Of a DNA stretch of 64,000 nucleotides, positions 19,440 to 28,394 are shown one piece after another (the stretch's first letter is position 1; each line of letters begins with the position of its first letter). The position numbers were made by a program, and so were the translations under genes. The stretch comes from Loktanella sp. IMCC34160 (GTDB lineage Bacteria > Pseudomonadota > Alphaproteobacteria > Rhodobacterales > Rhodobacteraceae): NCBI RefSeq assembly GCF_004145845.1, contig NZ_SELP01000003.1, forward strand, positions 310,001 to 374,000, in the 5' to 3' direction. The notes below the pieces were generated by a model. It was not told the origin of the DNA and searched no databases. It saw nothing but the letters and a program-made list of their open reading frames with translations.

Positions 19440-20423
19440 GTGACGACAGTTCTGGTCACCGGGGGTGCGGGCTATATCGGCTCTCATACCTGCAAGGTGC
19501 TGAAGGCCGCGGGCTATGTGCCTGTGACCTACGACAATCTTGTTACCGGCTGGCGCGACGCCGTGAAATTCGGTCCCTTCGAAGAAGGCGACCTGCTGGA
19601 CCGCGCCCGTCTGGACGAGGTCTTTGCCGCCTATAGCCCCGCGGCTGTCATGCATTTTGCCGCGCTCAGCCAGGTCGGCGAAAGCATGGTCAATCCCGGC
19701 GCCTATTGGCGCAACAACGTGGTCGGCAGCCTGACCCTGATCGAGGCGGCGGCTGCGGCGGGTTGCCAGAACTTCGTCTTTTCATCGACCTGCGCGACCT
19801 ATGGCGATCAGGACGGGGTGGTGCTGGACGAAGACAGTGTCCAGATGCCAATCAACGCCTATGGGGCGTCCAAGCGCGCGATCGAAGATATGCTGGAAAA
19901 CTTTGGCGCCAGCCACGGGTTGCGGTCGGTCATCTTCCGCTATTTCAACGTGGCCGGGGCCGACCCCGAAGCCGAGATCGGGGAATTCCACCAGCCGGAA
20001 ACACATCTTATTCCGCTGATGTTGGATGCGATCACGGGAAAACGGGATGCGCTGACGATCTATGGATCGGACTATGACACCCCCGATGGCACCTGCATTC
20101 GCGATTATGTTCACGTGATGGATCTGGTCGAAGCCCATGTTCAGGGCCTGAAATGGTTGGAGTCCGGCAAGGAAAGCCGGGTGTTCAACCTTGGCACAGG
20201 CACCGGGTTTTCGGTGCGCGAGGTCGTTGCACAGTCCTCGGCGGTCACGAATGCCGATGTTCCAGTCATCGAAGGCAACCGCCGTCCGGGCGACGCGACC
20301 CGGCTTGTCTCGGGTAGCCGCCGCGCGACCGAGGAACTCGGTTGGACACCGGACCGGTCGACGCTGCCGCATATGATCGCCGATGCCTGGCGATGGCATC
20401 AGAACGGGCATTATGACAAGTAA
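19440..20423 (+). CDS. galE: UDP-glucose 4-epimerase
   Basis: Interconverts UDP-glucose and UDP-galactose. It has 327 residues and is an extended short-chain dehydrogenase/reductase with NAD-binding TGGAGYIGSH at the N-terminus, the catalytic Tyr141-xxx-Lys145 (YGASK) and the SST segment at 115-117. GTG at 19440 is the start, preceded by GGAGGAAG. It gives the nearby glycosyltransferases a galactose donor, working directly after GalU. Confidence 0.96.
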   Translation: MTTVLVTGGAGYIGSHTCKVLKAAGYVPVTYDNLVTGWRDAVKFGPFEEGDLLDRARLDEVFAAYSPAAVMHFAALSQVGESMVNPGAYWRNNVVGSLTLIEAAAAAGCQNFVFSSTCATYGDQDGVVLDEDSVQMPINAYGASKRAIEDMLENFGASHGLRSVIFRYFNVAGADPEAEIGEFHQPETHLIPLMLDAITGKRDALTIYGSDYDTPDGTCIRDYVHVMDLVEAHVQGLKWLESGKESRVFNLGTGTGFSVREVVAQSSAVTNADVPVIEGNRRPGDATRLVSGSRRATEELGWTPDRSTLPHMIADAWRWHQNGHYDK

Positions 20424-20468
20424 CCGCCCTGGGTTAGTCTGACACCTGAAAGAGGGACGGATCGCCCG

Positions 20469-21491
20469 ATGGAGACGCGCACGGAACTTTGGACGGCCTA
20501 CAAGCTGCGCATAAAGCGCCGCCGTCTGTTGTTTCGGGCGCTGCGCAAACGGGGCCAGTTGTCGGTGGTTGCGAACAGGACCGACCAGATCGCGCCCGGG
20601 GACATCCTCGCCGCGGTGACGGTTCGGAACGAGGTGGCGCGGCTTCCCTATTTCCTTGAGCACTACAGGCGGTTGGGCGTCGCCCATTTCTTGTTCGTCG
20701 ATAACGGCAGCGACGACGGAACCCGCGCTTTGCTGGCCGATCAGCCGGATGTCTCGCTTTGGGAGACGGGCCATAGTTACCGGCTGTCGCGGTTTGGTCT
20801 GGACTGGCTGACGTGGCTGAAGGCCCGCCATGCCCATGGTCATTGGTGCCTGACCCTCGATGCGGATGAACTGTTGATCTATCCGCATCACGACACGCGG
20901 CCACTTTCGGCGCTGACGGAATGGCTTGACCGCCAAGGGGCCGAGGCGATGCCGGCCATGATGCTGGACATGTATCCGCGCGGGCCACTGGGCGGTCAGG
21001 CCTATGCCGCCGGCCAGAACCCGACCGAAGTGCTGGGATGGTTCGACGCCGGAAACTACATGATCCAGCGGCAAGAGCCGTTGCAAAACCTATGGATTCA
21101 GGGTGGGCCACGGGCGCGGATGTTCTTCGACGATGATCCGCGGCGGTCGCCGACCTTGAACAAGGTGCCGCTGATCAAATGGAGCCGCCGGTATGTCTAT
21201 GTGAATTCGACCCACGCGGCGCTGCCCCGCCGGTTAAACCGGACCTACGCAGAGACCGGGGGCGAGGGTATTTCGGGCCTGCTCTTGCACACGAAATTCC
21301 TGCCCGAAGTCGTGGCCAAATCGGCCGAGGAAAAACAGCGGCAAGAGCATTTCAACAACAGCGCCCTGTATGACGATTACTATGACGGGCTGGTCGCGCA
21401 GCCGGACCTGTGGTGCCCCCATTCGACTCGATTTCGCGGATGGCGCCATTGCGAGGCGCTTGGGCTGATGTCGCGGGGGGCGTGGATATGA
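20469..21491 (+). CDS. Family 2-like glycosyltransferase (Glyco_tranf_2_4 type), first of a tandem pair
   Basis: A 340-residue cytosolic glycosyltransferase. A basic N-terminus (LRIKRRRLLFRALRKR) is followed by the GT-A core: TVRNEVARLPYFLEHYRRLG, the FVDNGSDDGT nucleotide-binding segment and an acidic metal motif LDADE. The C-terminal half, with WSRRYVYVNSTH and LLLHTKFL, is shared with the next gene. Donor and acceptor are unknown; position after galE makes UDP-galactose or UDP-glucose plausible. The next gene is a clear paralogue, separated by 198 bases with no recognisable gene. Confidence 0.88.
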   Translation: METRTELWTAYKLRIKRRRLLFRALRKRGQLSVVANRTDQIAPGDILAAVTVRNEVARLPYFLEHYRRLGVAHFLFVDNGSDDGTRALLADQPDVSLWETGHSYRLSRFGLDWLTWLKARHAHGHWCLTLDADELLIYPHHDTRPLSALTEWLDRQGAEAMPAMMLDMYPRGPLGGQAYAAGQNPTEVLGWFDAGNYMIQRQEPLQNLWIQGGPRARMFFDDDPRRSPTLNKVPLIKWSRRYVYVNSTHAALPRRLNRTYAETGGEGISGLLLHTKFLPEVVAKSAEEKQRQEHFNNSALYDDYYDGLVAQPDLWCPHSTRFRGWRHCEALGLMSRGAWI

Positions 21492-21689
21492 CTTCTGCCT
21501 TGAACTACAGGAGTTTACGGAACCGGAGCGCTTGCATATTGTTTCCCGAAACGAAACAAGGCGTGACCGGGTGCGCAAAGGATAAGAGTTTCGGGTCGGG
21601 ACAGTGCCCGGAGGTTTGTGAGCAACATGTTAAGGGTGACGGTGTAGGACTGGCCATGCCAGTATTGAACCGGGCAGGAAGGGGATAAC

Positions 21690-22700
21690 GTGGGTCTTTG
21701 GCAATCATACCGTCTGCGCCTTCGACGGCGGCGGTGGCTTGTCCGGGCCGTGCGCAAGCGCAGGGAACTGTCGGTTGTGGCCGACCGGACGGAAAAGATC
21801 CGCCCCGAGGATGTCCTTGTCTTCTCGACCTTCCGGAACGAGGACGTGCGCCTGCCATTCTTTCTGCAATACTATAGAAACATGGGAATTTCCCATTTTC
21901 TCATGGTCGACAACGGCAGCAGTGATGGCGGGCGGGAGTATCTTGCCGAACAGCCCGACGTGTCCCTTTGGACCACCGATGCCAGCTACAAGAAATCGCG
22001 GTTCGGGGTCGATTGGCTGAACTGGCTGCAAATGAAATATGGCCACAACCATTGGTGTCTTGTGGTCGATCCGGATGAATTCCTTGTCTATCCGTTCTGC
22101 GATACCCGCCCGATCCAGGCCCTGACGGACTGGCTTGATGCCTCGGCGCTGCGGTCGTTCGGGGCGATGCTACTGGATATGTATCCCAAAGGCGGGTTGG
22201 AGGCGCAGCCCTACGGCAAGGGCCAGAATCCATTGGAAATCGCCAATTGGTTCGATAGCGGAAACTATTCGATTTCCCGCAATCCGGAGTATCGGAACCT
22301 TTGGATTCAGGGTGGCCCGCGCGCCCGCGCGTTCTTTTCCGAGACACCTGCCGCCGCGCCCGCGCTGAACAAAATCCCGCTGGTCAAATGGGACCGGCGG
22401 TTCGCCTACGTGAGTTCAACCCATATGCTGCTGCCGCGTGGGCTGAACCTGACCTATGATGAATGGGGCGGGGAAAAAGCCTCGGGCATCCTGCTTCATA
22501 CAAAATTTCTCGACACCTTCAGTGCCAAGGCCGAGGAAGAGCTGAACCGGCGGCAGCACTATGCCAACAGTCTGGAATACAAGGCCTATGCCGACGGGGT
22601 GACCCGCGATCCCGACTTGTGGTGCAAGTGGTCCGAAAAATACATCAACTGGCGGCAGCTGGAAATTCTGGGCCTCATGTCGAAAGGAAACTGGGCATGA
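21690..22700 (+). CDS. Family 2-like glycosyltransferase, second of a tandem pair
   Basis: A 336-residue paralogue of the preceding gene with the same layout: basic N-terminus, FSTFRNEDVRLPFFLQYYRN, FLMVDNGSSDGG, a metal motif VDPDE in place of LDADE, and the same C-terminal WDRRFAYVSSTH and LLHTKFL. The start is GTG at 21690, with GGAAGGGG upstream. The stop overlaps the next ATG (ATGA), so it is translationally coupled to the GT14-like gene. The two copies have diverged widely, suggesting different linkages rather than redundancy. Confidence 0.88.
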   Translation: MGLWQSYRLRLRRRRWLVRAVRKRRELSVVADRTEKIRPEDVLVFSTFRNEDVRLPFFLQYYRNMGISHFLMVDNGSSDGGREYLAEQPDVSLWTTDASYKKSRFGVDWLNWLQMKYGHNHWCLVVDPDEFLVYPFCDTRPIQALTDWLDASALRSFGAMLLDMYPKGGLEAQPYGKGQNPLEIANWFDSGNYSISRNPEYRNLWIQGGPRARAFFSETPAAAPALNKIPLVKWDRRFAYVSSTHMLLPRGLNLTYDEWGGEKASGILLHTKFLDTFSAKAEEELNRRQHYANSLEYKAYADGVTRDPDLWCKWSEKYINWRQLEILGLMSKGNWA

Positions 22701-24394
22701 CAATCGGGATCGTCATGCTGGTTCACACGGCCTTTGACCGGGCTGAAGAGGTGTTGCGCCATTGGGTGGCGGGCGGCTGCCCCGTGGTCGTCCATGTCGA
22801 CAAGAACGTCGACCGGAAACGGTATGACGCCTTTGTGTCCAACCTGTCCGACCTCGAAAATGTCCGGTTTTCACAGCGGCATCGATGCGAATGGGGAACC
22901 TGGGGGCTGGTCGCGGCCACGCAATCCGCGTCAGAGCTGTTGCTGGAGCAGTTTCCGGATGTCGAGCATGTCTATCTGACCTCTGGGTCCTGCCTGCCGC
23001 TGCGCCCGATCCACGAATTGCGCAGCTATCTGGCGGCGCGACCCCGAACCGACTTTATCGAAAGCGCGACGACCGCGGACGTGCCCTGGACGGTCGGTGG
23101 TCTGGATCACGAGCGGTTTACCTTGCGCTTCCCGTTCTCATGGCGGAAGCATCGTTATCTATTCGACCGCTACGTCGCCTTCCAGCGGCGCATCCGGTTC
23201 AAGCGGCGGATTCCCTCGGGGATCGTGCCGCATATGGGGTCGCAATGGTGGTGCCTGACGCGTCAGACCCTTTCGGCCATCCTTCAGGACCCCGAGCGGG
23301 AAACCTACGACAGGTATTTCCAGAAGGTCTGGATCCCCGACGAAAGCTATTTCCAGACGCTCGCGCGGCTTTATTCGCCAAGTATCGAAAGCCGGTCGCT
23401 GACGCTGTCGAAATTCGATTTTCAGGGCAAACCGCACATCTTCTATGACGATCACCTGCAACTTCTGCGGCGGTCGGATTGCTTTGTGGCCCGCAAGATC
23501 TGGCCGCGCGCCGACCTGCTTTACAAGACGTTCCTGGGCCAGTCCGAAACGGCCATGAAGGGGGCGGAACCGAACCCCGGAAAGATTGACCGCATTTTTG
23601 CCCGTGCCGTGGAACGGCGTCTGCATGGCCGGCAGGGCCTGTATATGCAAAGCCGCTTCCCGACCGAATATTTCGACAGCCGGTTCACCTCTGCCCCCTA
23701 TTCGGTTTTCGAAGGCTTCACCGAACTGTTCGAGGATTTCGAACCTTGGCTGGCAAAGGCGACAGGTGCCCGCGTGCACGGGCATCTTTATGCGACCAGC
23801 CGGGTCGAGTTCGACGGCCGGCAAAAGACCTTCTCGGGCGCCCTGTCGGATAGCGCGAAATTGCGGGACTACAATCCGCAGATGTTCCTGCGCAACCTTG
23901 TCTGGAACACCCGCGGAGAACGCCAGTGTTTCCAGTTCGGGCCGGGCGATGAGCAGGACATCAGCTGGGACATCGCGAAGGATCCCAACGCGCAAATCTC
24001 GGTGATTTCGGGGGCCTGGGCGATCCCGCTGTTTCAGTCCAACCGCAACTTTGCCGACCTCCGGACCGAAGCGGCCGAATTGCAGCGGATCGAGGACGAG
24101 CATCTGGGCGCGCTTCGGTCGATCTATGCCAAGGCGCGCATCCGGATCTGGACGCTGGCGGAGTTCGTCGAGACCCCGATGGAGGCGCTGCAAAGCGTGG
24201 TGGATGAAATCGCCGACAAGAACGTCCGCAGGCTGGCAGAGGCCCCCCGCATGGTTGACCTGAAGGGCTTTGGCCAGTTCCTTCAGAACCTCAAGAACCA
24301 AGGGATGCACCCCTACCTGATGGGCGATTTCCCTGTCGATCCCGTACCAACCAACAAGTCCGCCAAGCCGGGCAAACCCTATCTGGTGCGATAA
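22697..24394 (+). CDS. Core-2/I-branching (GT14) type glycosyltransferase with a long C-terminal domain
   Basis: A 565-residue protein. The N-terminal 280 residues resemble beta-1,6-N-acetylglucosaminyltransferases of the Core-2/I-branching family: MLVHTAFDRAEEVLRHWV, VVHVDKNVD, YLTSGSCLPLRPIHEL, SQWWCLTR and a PDESYFQTL metal-site motif. The C-terminal half is an additional region found in Rhodobacterales proteins (of the DUF5928 kind, as far as I recall) of unknown role. ATG at 22697 is embedded in the previous stop; the frame is open further upstream but there overlaps coding sequence. It is probably a branching enzyme of the surface glycan. Confidence 0.85.
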   Translation: MTIGIVMLVHTAFDRAEEVLRHWVAGGCPVVVHVDKNVDRKRYDAFVSNLSDLENVRFSQRHRCEWGTWGLVAATQSASELLLEQFPDVEHVYLTSGSCLPLRPIHELRSYLAARPRTDFIESATTADVPWTVGGLDHERFTLRFPFSWRKHRYLFDRYVAFQRRIRFKRRIPSGIVPHMGSQWWCLTRQTLSAILQDPERETYDRYFQKVWIPDESYFQTLARLYSPSIESRSLTLSKFDFQGKPHIFYDDHLQLLRRSDCFVARKIWPRADLLYKTFLGQSETAMKGAEPNPGKIDRIFARAVERRLHGRQGLYMQSRFPTEYFDSRFTSAPYSVFEGFTELFEDFEPWLAKATGARVHGHLYATSRVEFDGRQKTFSGALSDSAKLRDYNPQMFLRNLVWNTRGERQCFQFGPGDEQDISWDIAKDPNAQISVISGAWAIPLFQSNRNFADLRTEAAELQRIEDEHLGALRSIYAKARIRIWTLAEFVETPMEALQSVVDEIADKNVRRLAEAPRMVDLKGFGQFLQNLKNQGMHPYLMGDFPVDPVPTNKSAKPGKPYLVR

Positions 24395-24399
24395 GGCAG

Positions 24400-25827
24400 A
24401 TGTCCCGGTTCGATTATTTCATTGTCTTCGCGGAGATGCGCACGGGGTCGAATTTCCTTGAGGCGAACATCAACGCCTTTGACGGGCTGGAATGCCACGG
24501 AGAGGCGTTCAACCCGCATTTCATCGGCTACCCGAACAGATCCGAGATTCTGGGCGTCACCCAGGCCATGCGAGAGGCCGACCCCCAGCGCCTGATCGAA
24601 GCGGTAAAGACACAAAGCAAGGGGTTGGGTGGGTTTCGGTTCTTCAACGACCACGACCCAAGGGTGCTTGAATCCGCGCTGCCGGACCCGCGCTGCGCCA
24701 AGATTATCCTGACCCGCAACCCGGTCGACAGCTACGTCAGCTGGAAGATCGCACAGGCGACGGACCAGTGGAAGCTGACCAACGTCAAGAATGCACGGAC
24801 CGAAAAGGTCCGGTTCGATCCGGCAGAGTTCGAGATCCATTTGCAGGCGCTTCAGGATTTTCAGGTTCTCTTGTTGAACGCCCTCCAGACGACCGGGCAG
24901 ACGGCGTTCTATGTGTCCTACGAAGACCTTCAGGATGTCGAGGTCATGAACGGGCTTGCCGCGTTCCTTGGCTGCCCGAACCGGATCGACGCGCTGGACA
25001 AGAAGCTCAAGAAACAGAACCCGGCGCCCCATTCCGACAAGGTCAAGAATTTCGACGAGTTGGAATCGGCGCTTGCGAAGATGGATCGGTTTGATCTGTC
25101 GCGCACCCCGAATTTCGAACCGCGCCGCGCGCCGGTGGTTCCAAGTTATGTCGCGGCACCGAAGACGCCCCTATTGTATTTGCCGGTCCGATCCGGGCCC
25201 GAGGCGGCGGTCACGAACTGGCTGTCCCGGCTGGACGATCAGGACGAGGATCAACTGGTCCGTGGCTTCACGCAGAAATCGTTGCGCCAGTGGAAACGGC
25301 AGAACCGGGGCCATCGAAGCTTTACCGTCGTCCGGCACCCCTTGGCCCGCGCCCACGCGGCGTTCTGTGACCTGATCCTGCCGACCGGACCGGGCACTTA
25401 CCCCGAGATCCGCAAGTCCCTGCGGCAGGTCTTTTCCGTTCCCCTGCCTGACGGCGATCCCGGCCCCGATTACGACCGGATCGCACATCGCAAGGCGTTT
25501 GCCGGGTTCCTGCGGTTTCTGAAGGCAAATCTGGGAGCGCAGACGAGCATTCGCGTTGACCCGCATTGGGCCAGCCAAAGCAGCGTCGTTCAGGGGTTTG
25601 GATATTTTGCTTCGCCTGACCTGATCGTTCGGGAAGACCGGATGAGGATCGACCTTGCCTATCTTGCCCTGACCGTTGGGCGGGACGATGCGCCGGATAT
25701 GACCGGGCGGTCTGATCCGCACGCCCCGCGGCTGTCCGAGATCTACGACGAAGAGATCGAATCCCTCGCCGCCGATGTCTACCAACGAGATTACATGGTG
25801 TTCGGTTTCGGACCCTGGGCGCCCTAG
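24400..25827 (+). CDS. Sulfotransferase family protein with two PAPS-type regions
   Basis: A 475-residue protein beginning 5 bases after the GT14 gene. The N-terminal half resembles NodH/Stf0-like sulfotransferases, with a 5'-phosphosulfate loop AEMRTGSNF (11-19) and a 3'-phosphate motif ILTRNPVDSYVSW (103-115, Arg106 and Ser111). A second half starting near residue 240 has LLYLPVRSGPEAAVTNWL and HRSFTVVRHPLARAHAAF, resembling carbohydrate sulfotransferases of the HNK-1 type, though its loop is less canonical. It would transfer sulfate from PAPS to a glycan. The stop shares CTAG with convergent ptsN. Confidence 0.83.
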   Translation: MSRFDYFIVFAEMRTGSNFLEANINAFDGLECHGEAFNPHFIGYPNRSEILGVTQAMREADPQRLIEAVKTQSKGLGGFRFFNDHDPRVLESALPDPRCAKIILTRNPVDSYVSWKIAQATDQWKLTNVKNARTEKVRFDPAEFEIHLQALQDFQVLLLNALQTTGQTAFYVSYEDLQDVEVMNGLAAFLGCPNRIDALDKKLKKQNPAPHSDKVKNFDELESALAKMDRFDLSRTPNFEPRRAPVVPSYVAAPKTPLLYLPVRSGPEAAVTNWLSRLDDQDEDQLVRGFTQKSLRQWKRQNRGHRSFTVVRHPLARAHAAFCDLILPTGPGTYPEIRKSLRQVFSVPLPDGDPGPDYDRIAHRKAFAGFLRFLKANLGAQTSIRVDPHWASQSSVVQGFGYFASPDLIVREDRMRIDLAYLALTVGRDDAPDMTGRSDPHAPRLSEIYDEEIESLAADVYQRDYMVFGFGPWAP

Positions 25828-26288
25828 GCGGCCTGGGTGGTCTCCGATTCCGTCAGGATCGCGTGAAGGGTCGACGGGTCCGAATTCGCCCGCAGCTTCG
25901 CGCAGATCGACGCATCGCGCATGGTTCTGGAGACGAGGGCAAGTGCCTTGAGGTGCTCCACGCCGGCCGAAGCGGGCGCGAAGAGAGCAAAGACAAGATC
26001 AACCGGCTGCCGGTCGACGGAATCGAAGTCGAGCGGCTTTTCCACACGCAGGAACAGGCCAGAGACCTTCTTCAACCCCTCAAGGCGCGCATGAGGAAGC
26101 GCGATACCCTGCCCGACGCCGGTCGGGCCAAGGGCTTCGCGCTCCAAAAGGGCTTCGACCACGCGGGTCGCGTCCAGCCCATAGCAGGTCTCGGCAAGTT
26201 CCCCGAGGTCGTGAAACAACCGCTTCTTGCTTGACGCCGCACCTACAAGGCGGACGCCCTCGGCCGAAAGAATCTCGGAAAGTTGCAT
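25824..26288 (-). CDS. ptsN: PTS IIA-like nitrogen-regulatory protein PtsN
   Basis: A 154-residue EIIA-Ntr protein, a phospho-acceptor of the regulatory PTS-Ntr cascade rather than a sugar transporter. The phosphorylatable histidine is His66 in GVGQGIALPHARLEGL. It lies 32 bases downstream of hpf, the usual partner order, although the customary rpoN is absent from this locus. Confidence 0.95.
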   Translation of the reverse strand: MQLSEILSAEGVRLVGAASSKKRLFHDLGELAETCYGLDATRVVEALLEREALGPTGVGQGIALPHARLEGLKKVSGLFLRVEKPLDFDSVDRQPVDLVFALFAPASAGVEHLKALALVSRTMRDASICAKLRANSDPSTLHAILTESETTQAA

Positions 26289-26320
26289 AGAACCTGCCTT
26301 CTGGGCCAGAAGGCGACGAC

Positions 26321-26890
26321 CTAGGTCGCCGGATCTATCCAGCCGATGTTTCCGTCGTCCCGGCGATAGACCACGTTGATCCCACCGGATTTTTCATTGC
26401 GGAAAACTTGGACGGGGCTATGGGCCAGTTCCATCTGCATCACTGCCTCGCCGACCGACAGCGACGGGATGCGCGTTTCGGTCTCGGCGATGATCATGGC
26501 ATTGACGCTGTCCGGCTCGGCCTCGTCGCTGTCTTCCGATGCGGCGAGGATATAGGAGGCGCCACCGGAAAGTTCAACCGGTTGTGAACGCTCCTTGTGA
26601 TGATCTTTCAACCTCCGCTTGTAGCGGCGCAGTTGCTTGTCCATCTTCTCGAGGGCCGAGTCGAAAGCGGCATAGATCTCATGGGCACTGCCCTTTGCCT
26701 GACAGGTCAGGCCGGTGGACAGGTGAACAATGGCTTCGCAATTCAGCTCGCTTCCGGATTTGGAGAAGACCACGGTCGCTTCGGTCGGCCGGCCGGAGTA
26801 CTTCTCCACCGTCATGCCGAGTTCCTCTTGCACGTGGGTTTGCAGGGCCTCACCGATGTCAATCTGCTTGCCGCTGATCTGGTACCGCAT
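26321..26890 (-). CDS. hpf: Long-form ribosome hibernation promoting factor
   Basis: A 189-residue protein that dimerises ribosomes in stationary phase. The N-terminal domain (MRYQISGKQIDIGEALQTHV onward, about 1-105) binds the 30S subunit. The C-terminal dimerisation domain (about 130-189, FRNEKSGGINVVYRRDDGNI) marks the long form. ATG at 26890 is used; an earlier in-frame Met adds residues unlike the family. The 232-base gap upstream probably contains its own promoter, and two short GC-rich hairpins are visible there, but I could not pick a convincing -10/-35. Confidence 0.95.
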   Translation of the reverse strand: MRYQISGKQIDIGEALQTHVQEELGMTVEKYSGRPTEATVVFSKSGSELNCEAIVHLSTGLTCQAKGSAHEIYAAFDSALEKMDKQLRRYKRRLKDHHKERSQPVELSGGASYILAASEDSDEAEPDSVNAMIIAETETRIPSLSVGEAVMQMELAHSPVQVFRNEKSGGINVVYRRDDGNIGWIDPAT

Positions 26891-27122
26891 CGCTACTCCT
26901 CTTCTTTCTTGATGCGCCCAACACGGGGATACCCCCAATCTCGGGGTTACGTCAGGCGCAGGGGGATAATGATAACAATCTGGTTTCCTTGGGTTTTAAT
27001 GCATTCCCCGGGCAAAAGCGCCCGACCGGAAAGGCAATGGGAAACCTGGACTGTCATCCCCCCTATTTGGCGATAGGAGGTCAGCGGTTGTCAATGAGTC
27101 TCTGCTGAAAACAAGGAGGATT

Positions 27123-27884
27123 TCAGCCGACCCGGAAGCTATTTCCAAGATAGACGCGGCGCACGTTGTCGTCCTTGATAACCTCTTCGGTCGTCCCGCT
27201 CATCAGCACTTGTCCATCGTGCAGGATGTAGGCACGGTCCACGATCTGCAGGGTTTCCTGCACGTTGTGGTCGGTGATCAGGACACCAATTCCGCGAGTC
27301 TTCAGGTCGGACACCAGATGGCGAATTTCGCCGACCGCGATCGGGTCAACCCCGGCGAAAGGCTCATCCAAAAGCACGTATTTCGGACCTGCGGCAAGGC
27401 AGCGGGCAATCTCGGCCCGTCGCCGTTCGCCGCCCGAAAGGGCCAGCGCGGGGGCACGGCGTAGGTGTTCGATCGAGAACTCGGATAGCAATTCCTCAAG
27501 CCGTTCACGGCGCGCCGTGTGATCGGATTCGGAAATCTCGAGAATCGAGAGGATATTATCTTCGACGCTAAGGCCCCGGAAAATAGACATTTCCTGAGGA
27601 AGATAGCCGATTCCAAGTTTGGCGCGCCGATACATCGGGAGGGTGGTCACATCCTGACCGTCCACAATCACGCGCCCGCCTTCTGGCGTGACCAGCCCGG
27701 CAATCGAATAGAAGCAGGTGGTTTTTCCCGACCCGTTCGGGCCAAGCAGCGCCACGACCTCGCCCCGCGCCAGCTCGAGGCTCACATTTCGAATCACCAG
27801 CCGCTTGCGATAGCTCTTGCGCAGGTTTTCCACGCGAAGGCCGGCGGCCCCTTCTGTCACGGTAAGGTCGGGCGCATCTGTCAT
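27123..27884 (-). CDS. lptB: Lipopolysaccharide export ATPase LptB
   Basis: Cytoplasmic ATPase of the Lpt machine that pulls LPS out of the inner membrane. It has 253 residues. Walker A GPNGSGKT (48-55), signature LSGGE (149-153), Walker B YVLLDEP (169-175) and switch His206 (LITDHNV) are intact. It lies at the end of the kdsD-lptC-lptA-lptB unit, 3 bases from lptA. Confidence 0.97.
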   Translation of the reverse strand: MTDAPDLTVTEGAAGLRVENLRKSYRKRLVIRNVSLELARGEVVALLGPNGSGKTTCFYSIAGLVTPEGGRVIVDGQDVTTLPMYRRAKLGIGYLPQEMSIFRGLSVEDNILSILEISESDHTARRERLEELLSEFSIEHLRRAPALALSGGERRRAEIARCLAAGPKYVLLDEPFAGVDPIAVGEIRHLVSDLKTRGIGVLITDHNVQETLQIVDRAYILHDGQVLMSGTTEEVIKDDNVRRVYLGNSFRVG

Positions 27885-27887
27885 CGG

Positions 27888-28382
27888 TCAGTTGCCGCCG
27901 TTTTGCTGTTGGAACACCGTGCGGACGCGCCCGTCCATCCGGGCGGTGCCGTTGGTCAGGTCCACCACCATCCGTTCGGCAGCCAGCGCGCTGGCGCCCT
28001 GTGTCAAAAGGACATTGCCGGTCAGGGTCAGTTGCCCGTTCGCGATGTCGTAGTCCGCATTGGCGGCCTCGGCGGCCTCGGTCGCGGTGACGAAGGTCAC
28101 GCCGCCGGTGGCCACAAGCCGCGCGATTTCGCCTGTGTCTTCTCCATAGACCACCCGCACCTCGGCCGCGGAAATGCGCACATCCCCCTGACCGATGACG
28201 ACATTGCCGGAAAAGACAGCCGTCCCGTTCTCCTGATCGACGCTCAGACTGTCGGCGGTGACCTCAACCGGCGCTGTCGGGTCCGCGTTCAGGCCACCCA
28301 AGGTAACATTCGTTCCCTGTGCCCAGGCTTGTGCAGACATAAAGAGTGCAACCGCCACAGCCGCCAACCGATGAACCGACAT
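27888..28382 (-). CDS. lptA: LptA-family lipopolysaccharide transport periplasmic protein
   Basis: A 164-residue exported protein with a signal peptide of about 21 residues (cut after QAWA) followed by the beta-jellyroll OstA/LptA repeat region (VTADSLSVDQENGTAVFSGN and LVATGGVTFVT). It forms the periplasmic bridge carrying LPS from LptC to the outer-membrane LptDE. Its place between lptC and lptB supports the call. Confidence 0.93.
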   Translation of the reverse strand: MSVHRLAAVAVALFMSAQAWAQGTNVTLGGLNADPTAPVEVTADSLSVDQENGTAVFSGNVVIGQGDVRISAAEVRVVYGEDTGEIARLVATGGVTFVTATEAAEAANADYDIANGQLTLTGNVLLTQGASALAAERMVVDLTNGTARMDGRVRTVFQQQNGGN

Positions 28383-28394
28383 TTCCTAAACCCC

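Noticed and set aside
21492-21688. Possible small gene in the gap between the tandem glycosyltransferases
   Set aside because: The open frame there begins inside the upstream gene, has no ribosome-binding site and its composition does not look coding.
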